DNA of 64,000 nucleotides, from the NCBI GenBank assembly GCA_032622095.1, contig CP136066.1, positions 54,154,609-54,218,608 on the forward strand. The letters are read 5' to 3'. The position numbers and the translations under genes were made by a program. Below are positions 23,885 through 33,974 of this stretch, piece after piece. This DNA is from Siphonodentalium dalli. Lineage: Eukaryota; Mollusca; Scaphopoda; Gadilida; Siphonodentaliidae. The notes beneath the pieces are model-generated. The model was not told the DNA's origin, did no database searches, and saw only the letters and a list, made by a program, of their open reading frames with translations. The first letter of the stretch is position 1; each line of letters opens with the position of its first letter.

Positions 23885-25550
23885 GAGTTAAAAGTTGATA
23901 TATATATATTGGTTAATCGATTTTAAAGTTATTTTGACAGAAAAGCTTCCTAGTCAGTCCCACTATTTGGTCAGTTCGGGTGTGAAATGAAAAATAGCAC
24001 TGAGTTAAAAGTTGATGTATATATTGGTTAATCGATTTTGAAGTTATTTTGACCGAGAAAAGCTTCCTAGTCAGTTCCACTATTTGGTCAGTTCTGGTGC
24101 AACACGAAACTAGCACTAGTCAGTAGTGGTACTGGACTGGGAACCAGTCATCTTATGGTTGAGTTAAAAGTTGATGCATACATTGGTTTATCGATTTTCA
24201 AGATCTTTTGACAAAGAAAAGCTTCCAAGTCAGTTCCACTATTTGGTCAGTTCTGGTGTGAAATGAAAACTAGCACTAGTCAGTAGTGGTGTTGGACTGG
24301 GAACCAGTCATCATATGGTAGAGTCAAAAGTTGATGTTAATCGATTTTCAAGTTATTTTGACAGAGAAAAGCTTCCTAGTCAGTCCCACTATTTGGTCAG
24401 TTCTAGTGTGATATGAAAACTAGCACTAGTCAGTAGTGGTACTGGACTGGGAACCAGTCATCTTATGGTTGAGTCAAAAGTTGATGTATATATTGGTTTA
24501 TCTATTTTCAAGATCTTTTGACATAGAAAAGCTTCCTAGTCAGTCCCACTATTTGGTCAATTCTGGTGTGATATGAAAACTAGCACTAGCCAGTAGTGGT
24601 GTTGGACTGGAAACCAGTCATCTTATGGTTGAGTCAAAAGTGTTATTTATCTATTTTCAAGATCTTTTGACAGAGAAAAGCTTCCTAGTCAGTCCCACTA
24701 TTTGGTCAGTTCTGGTGTGACATGAAAACTAGCACTAGGAACTGGGAACCAGTCATCTTATGGTTGAGTCAAAAGTTGATGTATATATTGGTTTATCTAT
24801 TTTCAAGATCTTTTGAAAGAGAAAAGCTTCCTAGTCAGTCCCACTATTTGGTCAGTTCTAGTGTGACATGAAAACTAGCACTAGTCAGTAGTGGTACTGG
24901 ACTGGGAACCAGTCATCTTATGGTTGAGTTAAAAGTTGATGTATACATTGGTTTATCGATTTTCAAGATCTTTTGACATAGAAAAGCTTCCTAGTCAGTT
25001 CCACTATTTGGTCAGTTCTGGTGTGATATGAAAACTAGCACTAGCCAGTAGTGGTGTTGGACTGGGAACCAGTCATCTTATGGTTGAGTCAAAAGTTTAT
25101 GTATCTATTTTCAAGATCTTTTGACAAAGAAAAGCTTCCAAGTCAGTTCCACTATTTGGTCAGTTCTGGTGTGATATGAAAACTAGCACTAGCCAGTAGT
25201 GGTGTTGGACTGGGAACCAGTCATCTTATGGTTGAGTCAAAAGTTGATGTATATATATTGGTTTATCTACTTTCAAGATCTTTTGACAGAGAAAAGCTTC
25301 CTAGTCAGTCCCACTATTTGGTCAGTTCTGGTGTGAAATGAAAACTAGCACTAGTCAGTAGTGGTACTGGACTGGGAACCAGTCATCCTATGGTTGAGTC
25401 AAAAGTTGATGTATATATTGGTTTAACAATTTTCAAGTTCTTTTGACAGAGAAACTCTTCCTAGTCAGTCCCACTATTTGGTCAGATCTGGTGTGAAATG
25501 AAAACTAGCATTAGTCAGTATTGGTACTGGACTGGGAACCAGTCATCTTA
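23885..25550. repeat. Satellite array 5 (short, domain boundary)
   Basis: Only 1,666 bp, about ten monomers. Its start copies array 4 (same truncated first monomer; one change, AACACGAAAC for AACATGAAAC), but it ends in a short-type spacer, so the change from left to right domain falls inside it. The last monomer (25396-25550) is clearly more diverged: TTTAACAATTT, GAAACTCTTCC (HindIII site lost), CAGATCTGG, AGCATTAG and CAGTATTGG. Confidence 0.93.
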
Positions 25551-25799
25551 TAGTTTAGTTATCAGTCGACGTTTATATATGTTTGCCATTTTTTAAAGTT
25601 CTTTCAATAGAAAATATTATAACACCACTGGCTAGTGCTAGTCAAAACATTCTAATTTCTGGGATGCCTCAAAGAAAATAACACCTTTGTTCTTATTAAC
25701 AACAACAGTACTAAAAATATATATAAAAGTCAGGAATGGACAAGATAAACTGTCAAATCTACATGATGAGCTGATACATGGCATTAACAGCTTAAGATG
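25551..25799. repeat. Short-type spacer 5, left part, interrupted by LINE
   Basis: First 249 bases of a short-type spacer (GTTTATATATG and ACAGTACTAAAA markers) with the half-monomer remnant, inverted fragment and TATATAAAAG (25720-25729). It stops at AAGATG (25794-25799) and resumes at 33988. Without the LINE and one AAGATG copy the spacer would be 728 bp, equal to spacer 7. Confidence 0.93.
25794..25799. repeat. Target-site duplication, 5' copy (AAGATG)
   Basis: AAGATG precedes the LINE here and follows it at 33988-33993. Uninterrupted spacers read CTTAAGATGCTAATG, so the empty site is restored by removing the element and one copy. Confidence 0.85.
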
Positions 25800-26300
25800 T
25801 TATCCTTCGTGATGGCGGGAAGCTAGATTTTTTCACTGCGAGGACTGATGGGGAAAATCGTTAATAAAACCTGATATCTACTTTCTTGAGGATATTTTGT
25901 ATGTGCAAATGAACAATAGCATGTCCAACTCAACGGTCATCGAAAATGTTTTCGTCTACGATGTTCTCAATCGACGTAATTATCATCTGAAGTTGAATCT
26001 CAGTACAATTCTTTGTTTGGAGTGGAGCGGCCATATTGAACTACAGTAAACAAGACTGCCGTAGCCACACACTAAGAGAACTTGGGTGAGAGAATTCCTA
26101 TTTGATTATATATATTATATATAATATTGTGAAACTATTCCGTTTAATGAGAGTCGCCATGCATTCATTGTCAAGCTGAAATAACTCTTTACAATAACTC
26201 GTGTGTGTGATTACTGTAATCCGTCATATTATCGCAAGTGCGCTAGATCGTGAACAATACTCATAAGTTTATCGATCGATCAAACTGTCTCAGTGTAAAC
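25800..26300 (+). promoter_or_regulatory. LINE 5' UTR
   Basis: About 500 bases from the insertion junction to the first well-placed ATG. A YY1-like core ATGGCGG lies at 25812-25818, about 12 bases from the element's first base, and a second related word (GCGGCCATATTG) lies near 26028. In mammalian L1 a YY1 site at a similar place directs the transcription start; the parallel is inference only. No long open frame. Confidence 0.5.
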
Positions 26301-26645
26301 ATGGATCCAAATATCGAATTCAACCCCCAGAATAGTTCTACTCCAATCGAGGGGCAGCCCGGTCCAATAAACACTACCCACCATGGGCATGACACGTCTG
26401 TGCCAATAATCCTTGAACCTGGTGCTCAACAAAAGTCTGATCTTAAAAGAGATAGATCGTCACCATTTTCGCCTTCGGATTACATAGACCCTAAAAAACA
26501 AAAGCCAGTCTATCAGGATTCTCTCATTGATGAACATTTGTCTTCGAGCGATTCATCTTCCGAAAACCATGATACCGAAGCATACTTCGAATGTAGCCTG
26601 ATAAAGGCGCTTGGTAGTGAAAGGGTGCAAATTTTTTCAGCATGA
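26301..26645 (+). CDS. LINE ORF1, N-terminal part (frame-broken)
   Basis: 114 residues. The start is set at ATG 26301, which has A at -3 and G at +4; the frame stays open upstream to 26250 but with no ATG there. The product is hydrophilic and probably disordered: Asn/Pro-rich start, a basic stretch around residues 49-68 (KRDRSSP, then KKQKP, possibly a nuclear localisation signal) and a Ser/Asp/Glu run at 81-93. This matches the low-complexity N-terminus common to LINE ORF1 proteins. It ends at TGA 26643-26645, immediately after a T6 run (26632-26637), and the stop overlaps the ATG of the next frame (ATGA). One base lost from the T run would explain the break, since the other frame then continues as typical ORF1. 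Programmed -1 slippage or stop-restart translation are alternatives; no canonical X XXY YYZ heptamer is present. Confidence 0.7.
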   Translation: MDPNIEFNPQNSSTPIEGQPGPINTTHHGHDTSVPIILEPGAQQKSDLKRDRSSPFSPSDYIDPKKQKPVYQDSLIDEHLSSSDSSSENHDTEAYFECSLIKALGSERVQIFSA

Positions 26646-27397
26646 TGATGGAAGGAATGCTTGAAAGAGTAATTACCAAAATGGCTAAGTGCGAGATCGC
26701 CAAAGTTTCTAAAGATGCGTTCGTGTCCAAAGACAAATACGACCAAGACATTGCTGAGCTCAAACATGAAATGTCTGATATGAAACGAGAACTGTCGGCC
26801 GAACGGGAGGCGCGACGGGTTGACATCCGAGACATAAAAGTCGAACTAGACGACCTGCAACAATACGGTCGCCGTACAAACCTGCGTATTTCGGGTGTTC
26901 CAGAGAGAGATAAAGAGAACACAGACCATATCGTTTTAGATGTTGCTAACCAACTTGGTATCCCTCTTGGCGACTATGATATCTACAGAAGTCATAGATT
27001 GGGCCCTAAACATATAAATCTAAACCAGAACAATAAGAATGCCACTATACCAAAAACTGTAGACGGAGCTACTGGTGCTTCATCTAGACCTAGCCAGCCT
27101 CGCCAGATTATATTCCGGCTACCCTCATACAAAATCAGGAGGGAACTTTACGGGAAGCGCCGAGACACTCCGCAAATAAAGTTGCCATATCTTGATAAAA
27201 AGATATACATTAATGAGGACCTCACCTCCACGAGAGCAACTATCTACAAGAAAGCTCGCCAGTTACGCAAAGACGAACTGATTTACCAAACTTGGACAAT
27301 CGATGGTGCTATTCTAATCAGGATAAGAGAAAGTGACAAGCCTATTAGAATCACCACAATGCAACAAATGGACCAACTAGATGGTCGCCTGCGTTGA
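26642..27397 (+). CDS. LINE ORF1 protein, main part (coiled coil + RRM-like + C-terminal domain)
   Basis: 251 residues, an RNA-binding nucleoprotein of the L1-ORF1-like type that would coat element RNA as a multimer. Residues about 31-75 form a charged heptad-like coiled coil. Residues 74-88 (QYGRRTNLRISGVPE) are the hallmark at the coiled-coil/RRM junction. YRSHRLG (115-121) lies in the RRM-like core. PRQIIFRLPSYKIR (153-166) and IYINEDLTSTRATIYKKAR (188-206) match the conserved C-terminal domain, ending with WTIDGAILIRI (218-228). An insert of low complexity (about 123-152) separates the two halves. The ATG triplet at 26642-26650 is available as a start, but the N-terminal 114-residue segment in the preceding frame probably belongs to the same ancestral protein of roughly 380 residues. 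Confidence 0.85.
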   Translation: MMMEGMLERVITKMAKCEIAKVSKDAFVSKDKYDQDIAELKHEMSDMKRELSAEREARRVDIRDIKVELDDLQQYGRRTNLRISGVPERDKENTDHIVLDVANQLGIPLGDYDIYRSHRLGPKHINLNQNNKNATIPKTVDGATGASSRPSQPRQIIFRLPSYKIRRELYGKRRDTPQIKLPYLDKKIYINEDLTSTRATIYKKARQLRKDELIYQTWTIDGAILIRIRESDKPIRITTMQQMDQLDGRLR

Positions 27398-29860
27398 AAC
27401 TTAATCGCAATGGAAAATAGAGTCAAGATGACAATATCTTGTCTTTAATTTCATATCTAACTTCGACATTTCTGATCCAGCATGGATCTTAGTTGACTGT
27501 TATACATATATTACAAACCAATAGATGTTTGCCCATACAATGTAAATATATACGCACCAATACGTTCGCCGAATTAACTGCCTTGCGATGCTGCCATAGG
27601 CGCATATACCTCCACATGTATGCATATACCAACTTAAATGCTAACCAACCATCATCTGTTCATGGCTATCCGGATTTATATATTCTATATTCAACCCACT
27701 GATCCGCAATACAAACCAAACTACACCGAGAGTTGAATAATTTACAAATAGTTCAAAAACCAGTATCTGATTCGCGATTATTTTCTGTCAAATTAAAACA
27801 CCCGGCCACCCACACCTAGAATCAGTTGCGTTTGCACATGTAACCCAAAGAATCAGTTACATTTGCACACGTAACCCAAAATAACGAATTTAAGCGAACT
27901 TAAATCTGCACGTGTAAATATACGCACCTGTCAGTGACCTCTGTATGGCGAAATCTTATGAAATAATCCAATTTTGCACAGACAAGCTAGAATATCACGG
28001 ATGCTCGCGGACTTGTACATGCATATCAGACGACTATATACAGAATGCTTGATCACATTCATAATTATCCAATCCACTAGTATGTATGCACAAGTCTGCA
28101 CCTGTTTGTTCAGCATAATAACACAACAATTCTTATACCACGGAGCACGATTTGCCATCGCCATTACGAAATGAAACCGGCCAGAACGCCAACAGTTACT
28201 GTAGATTGGGTGTATAATCACGACCTTTCAGGTCAAACTCACACGAGATAATCATTTCTATGTCAAGCGGCCAGTCTGACTGGATAATTAAAATCAAACA
28301 ACGACGTTGGTTGACCAAGGTTATGCGACGCGAATACATGTTGATATGCGCACAGGGACGCTGTGAGTACATTTTGGCATTCACTGTATAGGACGTATGC
28401 GTGCACGTGCAGGTATATATATACTCAACCAGCTTAAAGCATATATTGTCTTATTTGTGTATTTGCATTCGTATTGTTTATCTTGGTCTTATCGTTATGA
28501 TAGACATTGTGTATATATATTATTCATCGACAATATTTATACCCCCCATACCACGATATGTATAATGGCACATACTTATTCCAAACCGCCGTCTGTCCAT
28601 CTGTTCATTCCGTACTGGCTGTGAACTATTTAATTCCATTTGAGATATTTCAACCCTTGCCGTCCGTTCCCATGCAAGCATAATCGAGTGTTGAGTTCAC
28701 ATGGACTCCGATATTTATATATTTATACATGTATGCGCATGCTCCGCTGTTAAACTTTTCTTAAAAGTGCATCTACGTAATTATTATATATGTACCTTGT
28801 GTGCAATGATGTACACACGGAATATACCTTAAATCCGCACTCATTGACACGTGTGTGTACATATACAAATACTACAACACTATTGCAACGTTCTTGCGTA
28901 ACGTACGTGTACATGACAAACTTGTGCCAATCTCGCCGTTCGTTCGTCCATCCATCCATATTCTGTACTATTATATAGCTTCTAATATTACTTTATATTT
29001 TACTATATCTATGATATTTCAAACCATAACGCTGTTCACTTGCGCGTGGTGAATGAATAACTATTAGGACATTCATATGTATGTTATACAATAAGTAGGC
29101 ACTTATAGGCCATTTAAGTATTCCACACTTCCTCCAGTTCATATGCCTACTCTGTTTTTTTTTCTCCTTTCCAAGGGGTTACTGTTACTCCTTGGGGGAG
29201 TTGATCATTTGCTGGTGTTTGATATAGTTTCATATGCCCTATGATCGTGGCCTGTTTTTGGCTATTATAGCTATAGCCATTTCAGCCGCTTTTTACTTAG
29301 TGGGTTTATGGACTGGAGCTAGCGAATACTCAGCATCATTAATGTTAATTATACCAAATTATCCTCCAAATTAAATGCGACACATAAACTATGCCTTTCT
29401 CAACGCTCGGTGCTGTGCTCAAATTAAGTAATGTCGATCGATAGATTCACAGCTCACGGTTGTTGTTATGATACTGAGTGAACTATCCATGTACATCCGT
29501 TCCTTTACAAATTGATAATGCACATTTAATTGGTGAACTATACGTGCAATGCCATAATATTTTAATCCTCTCCCCATCAGTCCCCGCAATCCAATAATAT
29601 GAGTTACACCCAATGTAATGTTCTTTATCTCTTCTTTCTCTGTTATCTTTCTGCTTCTCCTCACCCCTTGTACCAAATTATCAACCATGATGTTCCACTA
29701 GAGCAGCAATTATTCATAGCCATGCACTACCATGCATCTCCATCAATATGCTTTTCTCATTTCTACAAACTTGCTATTTGTCATTGTAAGCCCGCCGCAT
29801 CCGTGACTCGGTGCCGATTAGGTCCATTTCCAGACAAGCATGCACTGTTGACGATACCTT
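27398..29860 (+). other. LINE inter-ORF region, unusually long (2.46 kb)
   Basis: No open frame with recognisable protein similarity; the frames seen are short and lack ORF1 or ORF2 motifs. It is AT-rich and contains a 31-bp tandem duplication (27819-27849 and 27850-27880, three mismatches) and a possible stem CCAAGG...CCTTGG (29171-29176 with 29190-29195). A short frame 29599-29868 overlaps the ORF2 ATG by eight bases in another phase and could be an upstream ORF. Most APE-type LINEs have short or overlapping inter-ORF spacing, so this region may be an internal insertion, a regulatory or IRES-like segment, or a lost third ORF. Confidence 0.6.
27819..27880 (+). repeat. 31-bp tandem duplication in LINE inter-ORF region
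   Basis: Two adjacent 31-base units, both beginning GAATCAGTT and ending GTAACCCAAA; three differences (TTGCGTTT against TTACATTT, CACATG against CACACG). Confidence 0.85.
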
Positions 29861-32800
29861 ATGGATAATATAGACATGTACAGGGCCAGAGTCGGTACGT
29901 TTCATGGACGGGCTGTCAGACTATCTGGGAGGGGACGACTGGACTTGAGACAGTCACAGGCATGTATATTGTATGTTCTCTACAGATTACTTGGGTTAAA
30001 ATTGAGCATGGCTTTTAGAATAGTGACATTGCTTTATGTCTCGTTTCCCATAAAACTATCACGTAGTATTCAGTTAATGAAGGATCACATCATGTTTGTC
30101 TCGCACAGCGATGGCAATGCACAATATTCGAAGACATGTATGCAAACCATATCAAAACTATGTAAGTACGTTCAACCCAAATTTACTATAATATATTGCA
30201 CGACCTTAGCATGTCTCCTGGTATTATATAAACTGCTACTCCTTTCGGGCGATGTAGAATGCAACCCTGGACCTATTCAAACCGCCGGGAATGCGAATAT
30301 TTCCATACTACTTTTAAATACTCAAAGCATGCGTCATAAGATGGATATTTTAGAGGCAGAAACTAGCAATGGTAAATACGATGTATGTTTATTTACTGAA
30401 ACTTGGGTGAATGACTCGATTGCTGATTCAGATATCCACCTTTCTGGGTACCAAACACCAATTCGAAATGATCGAACAGATGGGCGAGTCGGGGGTGGAG
30501 TGTGCATATATATACGGGACATGATTCCGTTTCGAATACGGAATGACCTGCCATCTAAAGGAAAAGAGTCCGTATGGGTGGAAGTTACTATAAATAGGAA
30601 ACATCTTCTAATAGGTTGCTTCTATAGACCCCCAAACGCCCCCACCAAAATATGGACTGATATTAATGAATGTATATCGTTGGCGCGTGATATCGACTTA
30701 GATGTGATAATAGGAGGCGACTTCAACGAAGATTACAAACCCAATGGTAACGGGAAAATTAATGGTATATGTTATGAACGCGGTCTAAAGCAACTAGTTT
30801 CTGAGGCAACACATTTTACTGAGAACTCCACTTCTATACTCGATTTGTTTATGACTAGCAACTCCGAACTAGTAGAGTCTCCATACGTCATTGGTAACAT
30901 TTTTGATAATAATGTACGCTTTCACTGCCCTGTTGTTATGAAACTTAAGCTCAATAAACACCCTATCCCTAATGTGATAACAAGAACGATTTGGAACTAT
31001 AACCTTGCAGATTATGACACCATGAACGAAGATTTTTTACAGTGGAATCACGAAGAAAGTACAATGTTACCACGGGAAAAATGGGTGGACGATATAACAA
31101 ACAAATTCGACGAGGTATGTAATGACAACATCCCACATAAGACAGTGGTAATTAGGAAAGGTATGCCACAATGGCTCACCTCAAACGTCAGGAAACTCAT
31201 GAGACAAAGAAATCGCCTTAATAAAATTGCAAAAAAGAAAGACACACAACAGGCTTGGGCCAACTTCCGGTTAAAACGCAATGAGACCATCGGTGCCATT
31301 AGAAAAAGCAAGCGGGAACTTGATGACAAAAACGAACGTTTACTAAACAATGGAAGTAGTGATCAATCAACGTGGTGGAAAATTCTTCAAAGGGTTCTGT
31401 TCTCCGATAATAAACGCACAATTCCACCTCTGGTATCAGGTGATTGTTTCCTGATTTCACCGACTGAGAAAGCAAATGCATTTAATTCCTTTTTCTGTGA
31501 GATATCCTCAGTCGATGATGTCGGGAGGGTTCTACCTGAAGACAATTTTAAACCAGACCGACCATATATAGACAGTATTTCAATAACGTCTGTTGATGTT
31601 TACAAGGCTCTAAAATCTCTGAAGGTCTCAAAATCATGTGGTCCAGATAAAATAAGTCCTAGAGTACTCAAGCATTGTGCATCTTCTTTATGTGAACCAC
31701 TTGCATCTTATTTCAAATTATTTATTGAAAACAATTATTACCCACACCAATGGAAGATATCTAATGTGACCCCGATTTTTAAGGCAGGAGATCCCGGTAT
31801 TACTTGTAACTATCGTCCAGTCTCCCTTCTTAGCTGTGTATCAAAGGTGTTTGAGAAGTGTATATATAAATATCTCTGGGAATTTCTCGAAGTCAATAAA
31901 CTACTATCAATTTATCAATCTGGATTTGTGAAAGGTGACTCAACTGTTTTTCAACTGACAGAAATATACGACAACATATGCAGGTCCCTAGATGATGGAA
32001 AGGAAATAAGATGTGTTTTCTGTGACGTTAGTAAAGCATTCGACAAGGTATGGCATCGCGGACTACTTTATAAACTAAAGAAGATAGGAATTACGGGGGA
32101 TTTACATAAACTGATTGAATCATATCTTGAACACCGACAACAACGTGTTATTATCGATGGATCAAGTTCTCAGTTGCAGAATGTTTCTGCGGGAGTTCCT
32201 CAAGGATCTATCCTAGGTCCTCTTTTTTTCTTGATATACATAAATGACATAACTGAATTCATAACATGCAACATTCGCCTTTTCGCTGATGACACTTCGA
32301 TTTTCATAACCATTGAAGACCCCAATCTTGCCGCAAAAGTTATCAATGATGACTTAGAAACTTTAATGAAATGGTCGACTAAATGGCTTGTCAAATTTAA
32401 TCCGCTGAAGACAGAATCTCTCCTGGTTTCTCGAAAAGATTCACCCGTATTACACCCACCCTTGGCATTGGGTGATACAATAGTGAACGAAGTTGACACC
32501 CACACACATCTTGGACTCATTTTTGATAACGAAGGCAGCTGGGAGATCCATATTCGCTCATTGCTGGCTAAAGCCTGGAAACGAGTGTATTTGGTACGAA
32601 AACTAAGATATCGAGCAAGCAGATCAACACTGGAAAAAGTATATTTTTCTTTTATACGTCCCTTACTGGAGTATGCCTCACCTGTATGGGACAACATTCC
32701 CGATTTCTTATCATCAGACATAGAGAAAGTTCAATATGAGATGGCTAGAATTGTAACAGGGGCAACAATTAGCGCAAATAAAGACCTCCTCCTACTGGAT

Positions 32801-33436
32801 ACAGGTTGGGAACTACTATCATCGCGACGGAGAAAACACAAACTCTGCCAATTTTTTAAAATGATCAAAGGAACAGCACCATCTATACTGAGAAATCTCG
32901 TACGCCCAGTTGATTCTTACGATACCGGTTATAACTTCCGTTTTGAGCACATAAGGTTGCCACCCGATATCTCGTACAACTATTACATGAATTCATTTTT
33001 GCCATCTGCTATAAGTGAGTGGAACTCTCTGCCTGACACAATACGCAATTGTAATACAATTGATGACTTCAAAAAATCACTAAACGCAAGCACACGGCGC
33101 CCCCCAACCTACTACTACCACAATAAGTGTCGCAGATCACATATACTTCACTCTCGCTTAAGATTAAAATGCAGTAGTTTGAACTCTGACTTATTGAGTA
33201 ATCACATTAAAACGTCCCCTCTCTGTCATTGTGGCAAAATAGAAACAGCACATCACTTCTTATTGGAATGTCCTGAATACAATGGCCAAAGGACTGAACT
33301 TATATGCGCCATACCGAATGTTATTTTATCAGAACAAACTCTTTTGTGCGGATCACAGGAACTCAGCCATCGTGATAATATTAAAATATTTGACGCGGTC
33401 CAAAGATATATTTTGAAAACAAAGCGATTTTCATAA
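29861..33436 (+). CDS. LINE ORF2: 2A peptide, AP endonuclease, reverse transcriptase
   Basis: 1,191 residues, uninterrupted. Residues 1-137 are a leader with two hydrophobic segments (about 34-62 and 108-128), ending in the 2A motif GDVECNPGP (130-138). Ribosome skipping would fall between G137 and P138 and release the enzyme part from P138. The APE-type endonuclease spans about 147-362: N153, FTETW with E180, GGDFNED with D287 and N289, LDLF with D328, and H355 in RFHCPV, where the family usually has SDH. The reverse transcriptase spans about 580-860: CGPDKISP, YRPVSLLS (651-658), the first catalytic Asp D722 in CDVSKAFD, GVPQGSILGP (778-787) and FADD (808-811). Near the C-terminus CHCGKIETAHHFLLEC (1122-1137) is a CCHC-like motif common in invertebrate LINEs. 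The enzyme would nick target DNA and copy the element RNA there. The ATG has a weak context (C at -3, G at +4); M50 and M73 also lie ahead of the 2A. Confidence 0.95.
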   Translation: MDNIDMYRARVGTFHGRAVRLSGRGRLDLRQSQACILYVLYRLLGLKLSMAFRIVTLLYVSFPIKLSRSIQLMKDHIMFVSHSDGNAQYSKTCMQTISKLCKYVQPKFTIIYCTTLACLLVLYKLLLLSGDVECNPGPIQTAGNANISILLLNTQSMRHKMDILEAETSNGKYDVCLFTETWVNDSIADSDIHLSGYQTPIRNDRTDGRVGGGVCIYIRDMIPFRIRNDLPSKGKESVWVEVTINRKHLLIGCFYRPPNAPTKIWTDINECISLARDIDLDVIIGGDFNEDYKPNGNGKINGICYERGLKQLVSEATHFTENSTSILDLFMTSNSELVESPYVIGNIFDNNVRFHCPVVMKLKLNKHPIPNVITRTIWNYNLADYDTMNEDFLQWNHEESTMLPREKWVDDITNKFDEVCNDNIPHKTVVIRKGMPQWLTSNVRKLMRQRNRLNKIAKKKDTQQAWANFRLKRNETIGAIRKSKRELDDKNERLLNNGSSDQSTWWKILQRVLFSDNKRTIPPLVSGDCFLISPTEKANAFNSFFCEISSVDDVGRVLPEDNFKPDRPYIDSISITSVDVYKALKSLKVSKSCGPDKISPRVLKHCASSLCEPLASYFKLFIENNYYPHQWKISNVTPIFKAGDPGITCNYRPVSLLSCVSKVFEKCIYKYLWEFLEVNKLLSIYQSGFVKGDSTVFQLTEIYDNICRSLDDGKEIRCVFCDVSKAFDKVWHRGLLYKLKKIGITGDLHKLIESYLEHRQQRVIIDGSSSQLQNVSAGVPQGSILGPLFFLIYINDITEFITCNIRLFADDTSIFITIEDPNLAAKVINDDLETLMKWSTKWLVKFNPLKTESLLVSRKDSPVLHPPLALGDTIVNEVDTHTHLGLIFDNEGSWEIHIRSLLAKAWKRVYLVRKLRYRASRSTLEKVYFSFIRPLLEYASPVWDNIPDFLSSDIEKVQYEMARIVTGATISANKDLLLLDTGWELLSSRRRKHKLCQFFKMIKGTAPSILRNLVRPVDSYDTGYNFRFEHIRLPPDISYNYYMNSFLPSAISEWNSLPDTIRNCNTIDDFKKSLNASTRRPPTYYYHNKCRRSHILHSRLRLKCSSLNSDLLSNHIKTSPLCHCGKIETAHHFLLECPEYNGQRTELICAIPNVILSEQTLLCGSQELSHRDNIKIFDAVQRYILKTKRFS
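30248..30274 (+). other. 2A translational-recoding site
   Basis: Codons for GDVECNPGP; the full D(V/I)ExNPGP consensus is met. The residues just before it are hydrophobic (LYKLLLLS), as in active 2A sequences. Skipping is expected between the GGA at 30269-30271 and the CCT at 30272-30274. Confidence 0.9.
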
Positions 33437-33622
33437 GGATATGATAGGTACACACACTTCGTGAAAAGCATGGAATATTACCGCTAAGCGCAAAACTTAC
33501 CCGCCCAAGATCGTCTGACATCTCACGGCGACGGGCGTAGCAATGACACAAACAATAGTATATGTACAGCATTGTAACCAATCAGCTGCAACTGAATTAC
33601 ATCCTCACTTTACCCAGACAGT

Positions 33623-33627
<5 letters not shown>

Positions 33628-33657
<30 letters not shown>
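33628..33657. repeat. (CT)n microsatellite
   Basis: Fourteen uninterrupted CT units in the LINE 3' UTR, followed by an imperfect pyrimidine-rich stretch up to 33688. Confidence 0.95.
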
Positions 33658-33660
<3 letters not shown>

Positions 33661-33688
33661 GTCTTCTTTCACCCTTTCTCTCTTTCTC

Positions 33689-33733
<45 letters not shown>
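33689..33733. repeat. (TA)n microsatellite
   Basis: About 22 TA units with one G interruption at 33706, directly after the pyrimidine tract. Confidence 0.95.
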
Positions 33734-33968
33734 CTTCCTGTCTATCATAACATCATCATTACTATTATTATTATTATAATATTTCCATTCCTTCCCGTCT
33801 GACCCCCCTCTACACTTAATGAAGAGTGGGCGCGAAAAAAAAAGGGAGCAAACTTAACAAAAGCCCTTGGGCTTGTTGTTTAATCCCTTTTCCAATCCAA
33901 CAATCATTTATCCTATTCTGTTTTTATTGTCAACACTTTGTCAAATGTATATATGTTATTATGATTGG

Positions 33969-33974
33969 AATAAA
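33969..33974 (+). terminator. Polyadenylation signal AATAAA of the LINE
   Basis: Canonical hexamer just before the element's 3' end; the only one so placed. Confidence 0.6.

Noticed and set aside
26250-26300. Upstream extension of LINE ORF1 to 26250
   Set aside because: Begins with GTG, not ATG; the ATG at 26301 has a strong start context and is preferred.
26355-26367. GQPGP in ORF1 as a second 2A motif
   Set aside because: Lacks the D-x-E-x-N-P-G-P core; only PGP is shared.
29419-29688. 89-codon minus-strand frame in the LINE inter-ORF region
   Set aside because: No recognisable motif, length within chance for AT-rich DNA, no codon or context support.
31048-32721. Minus-strand frames within ORF2
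   Set aside because: Shadows of the reverse transcriptase gene with no independent domain.
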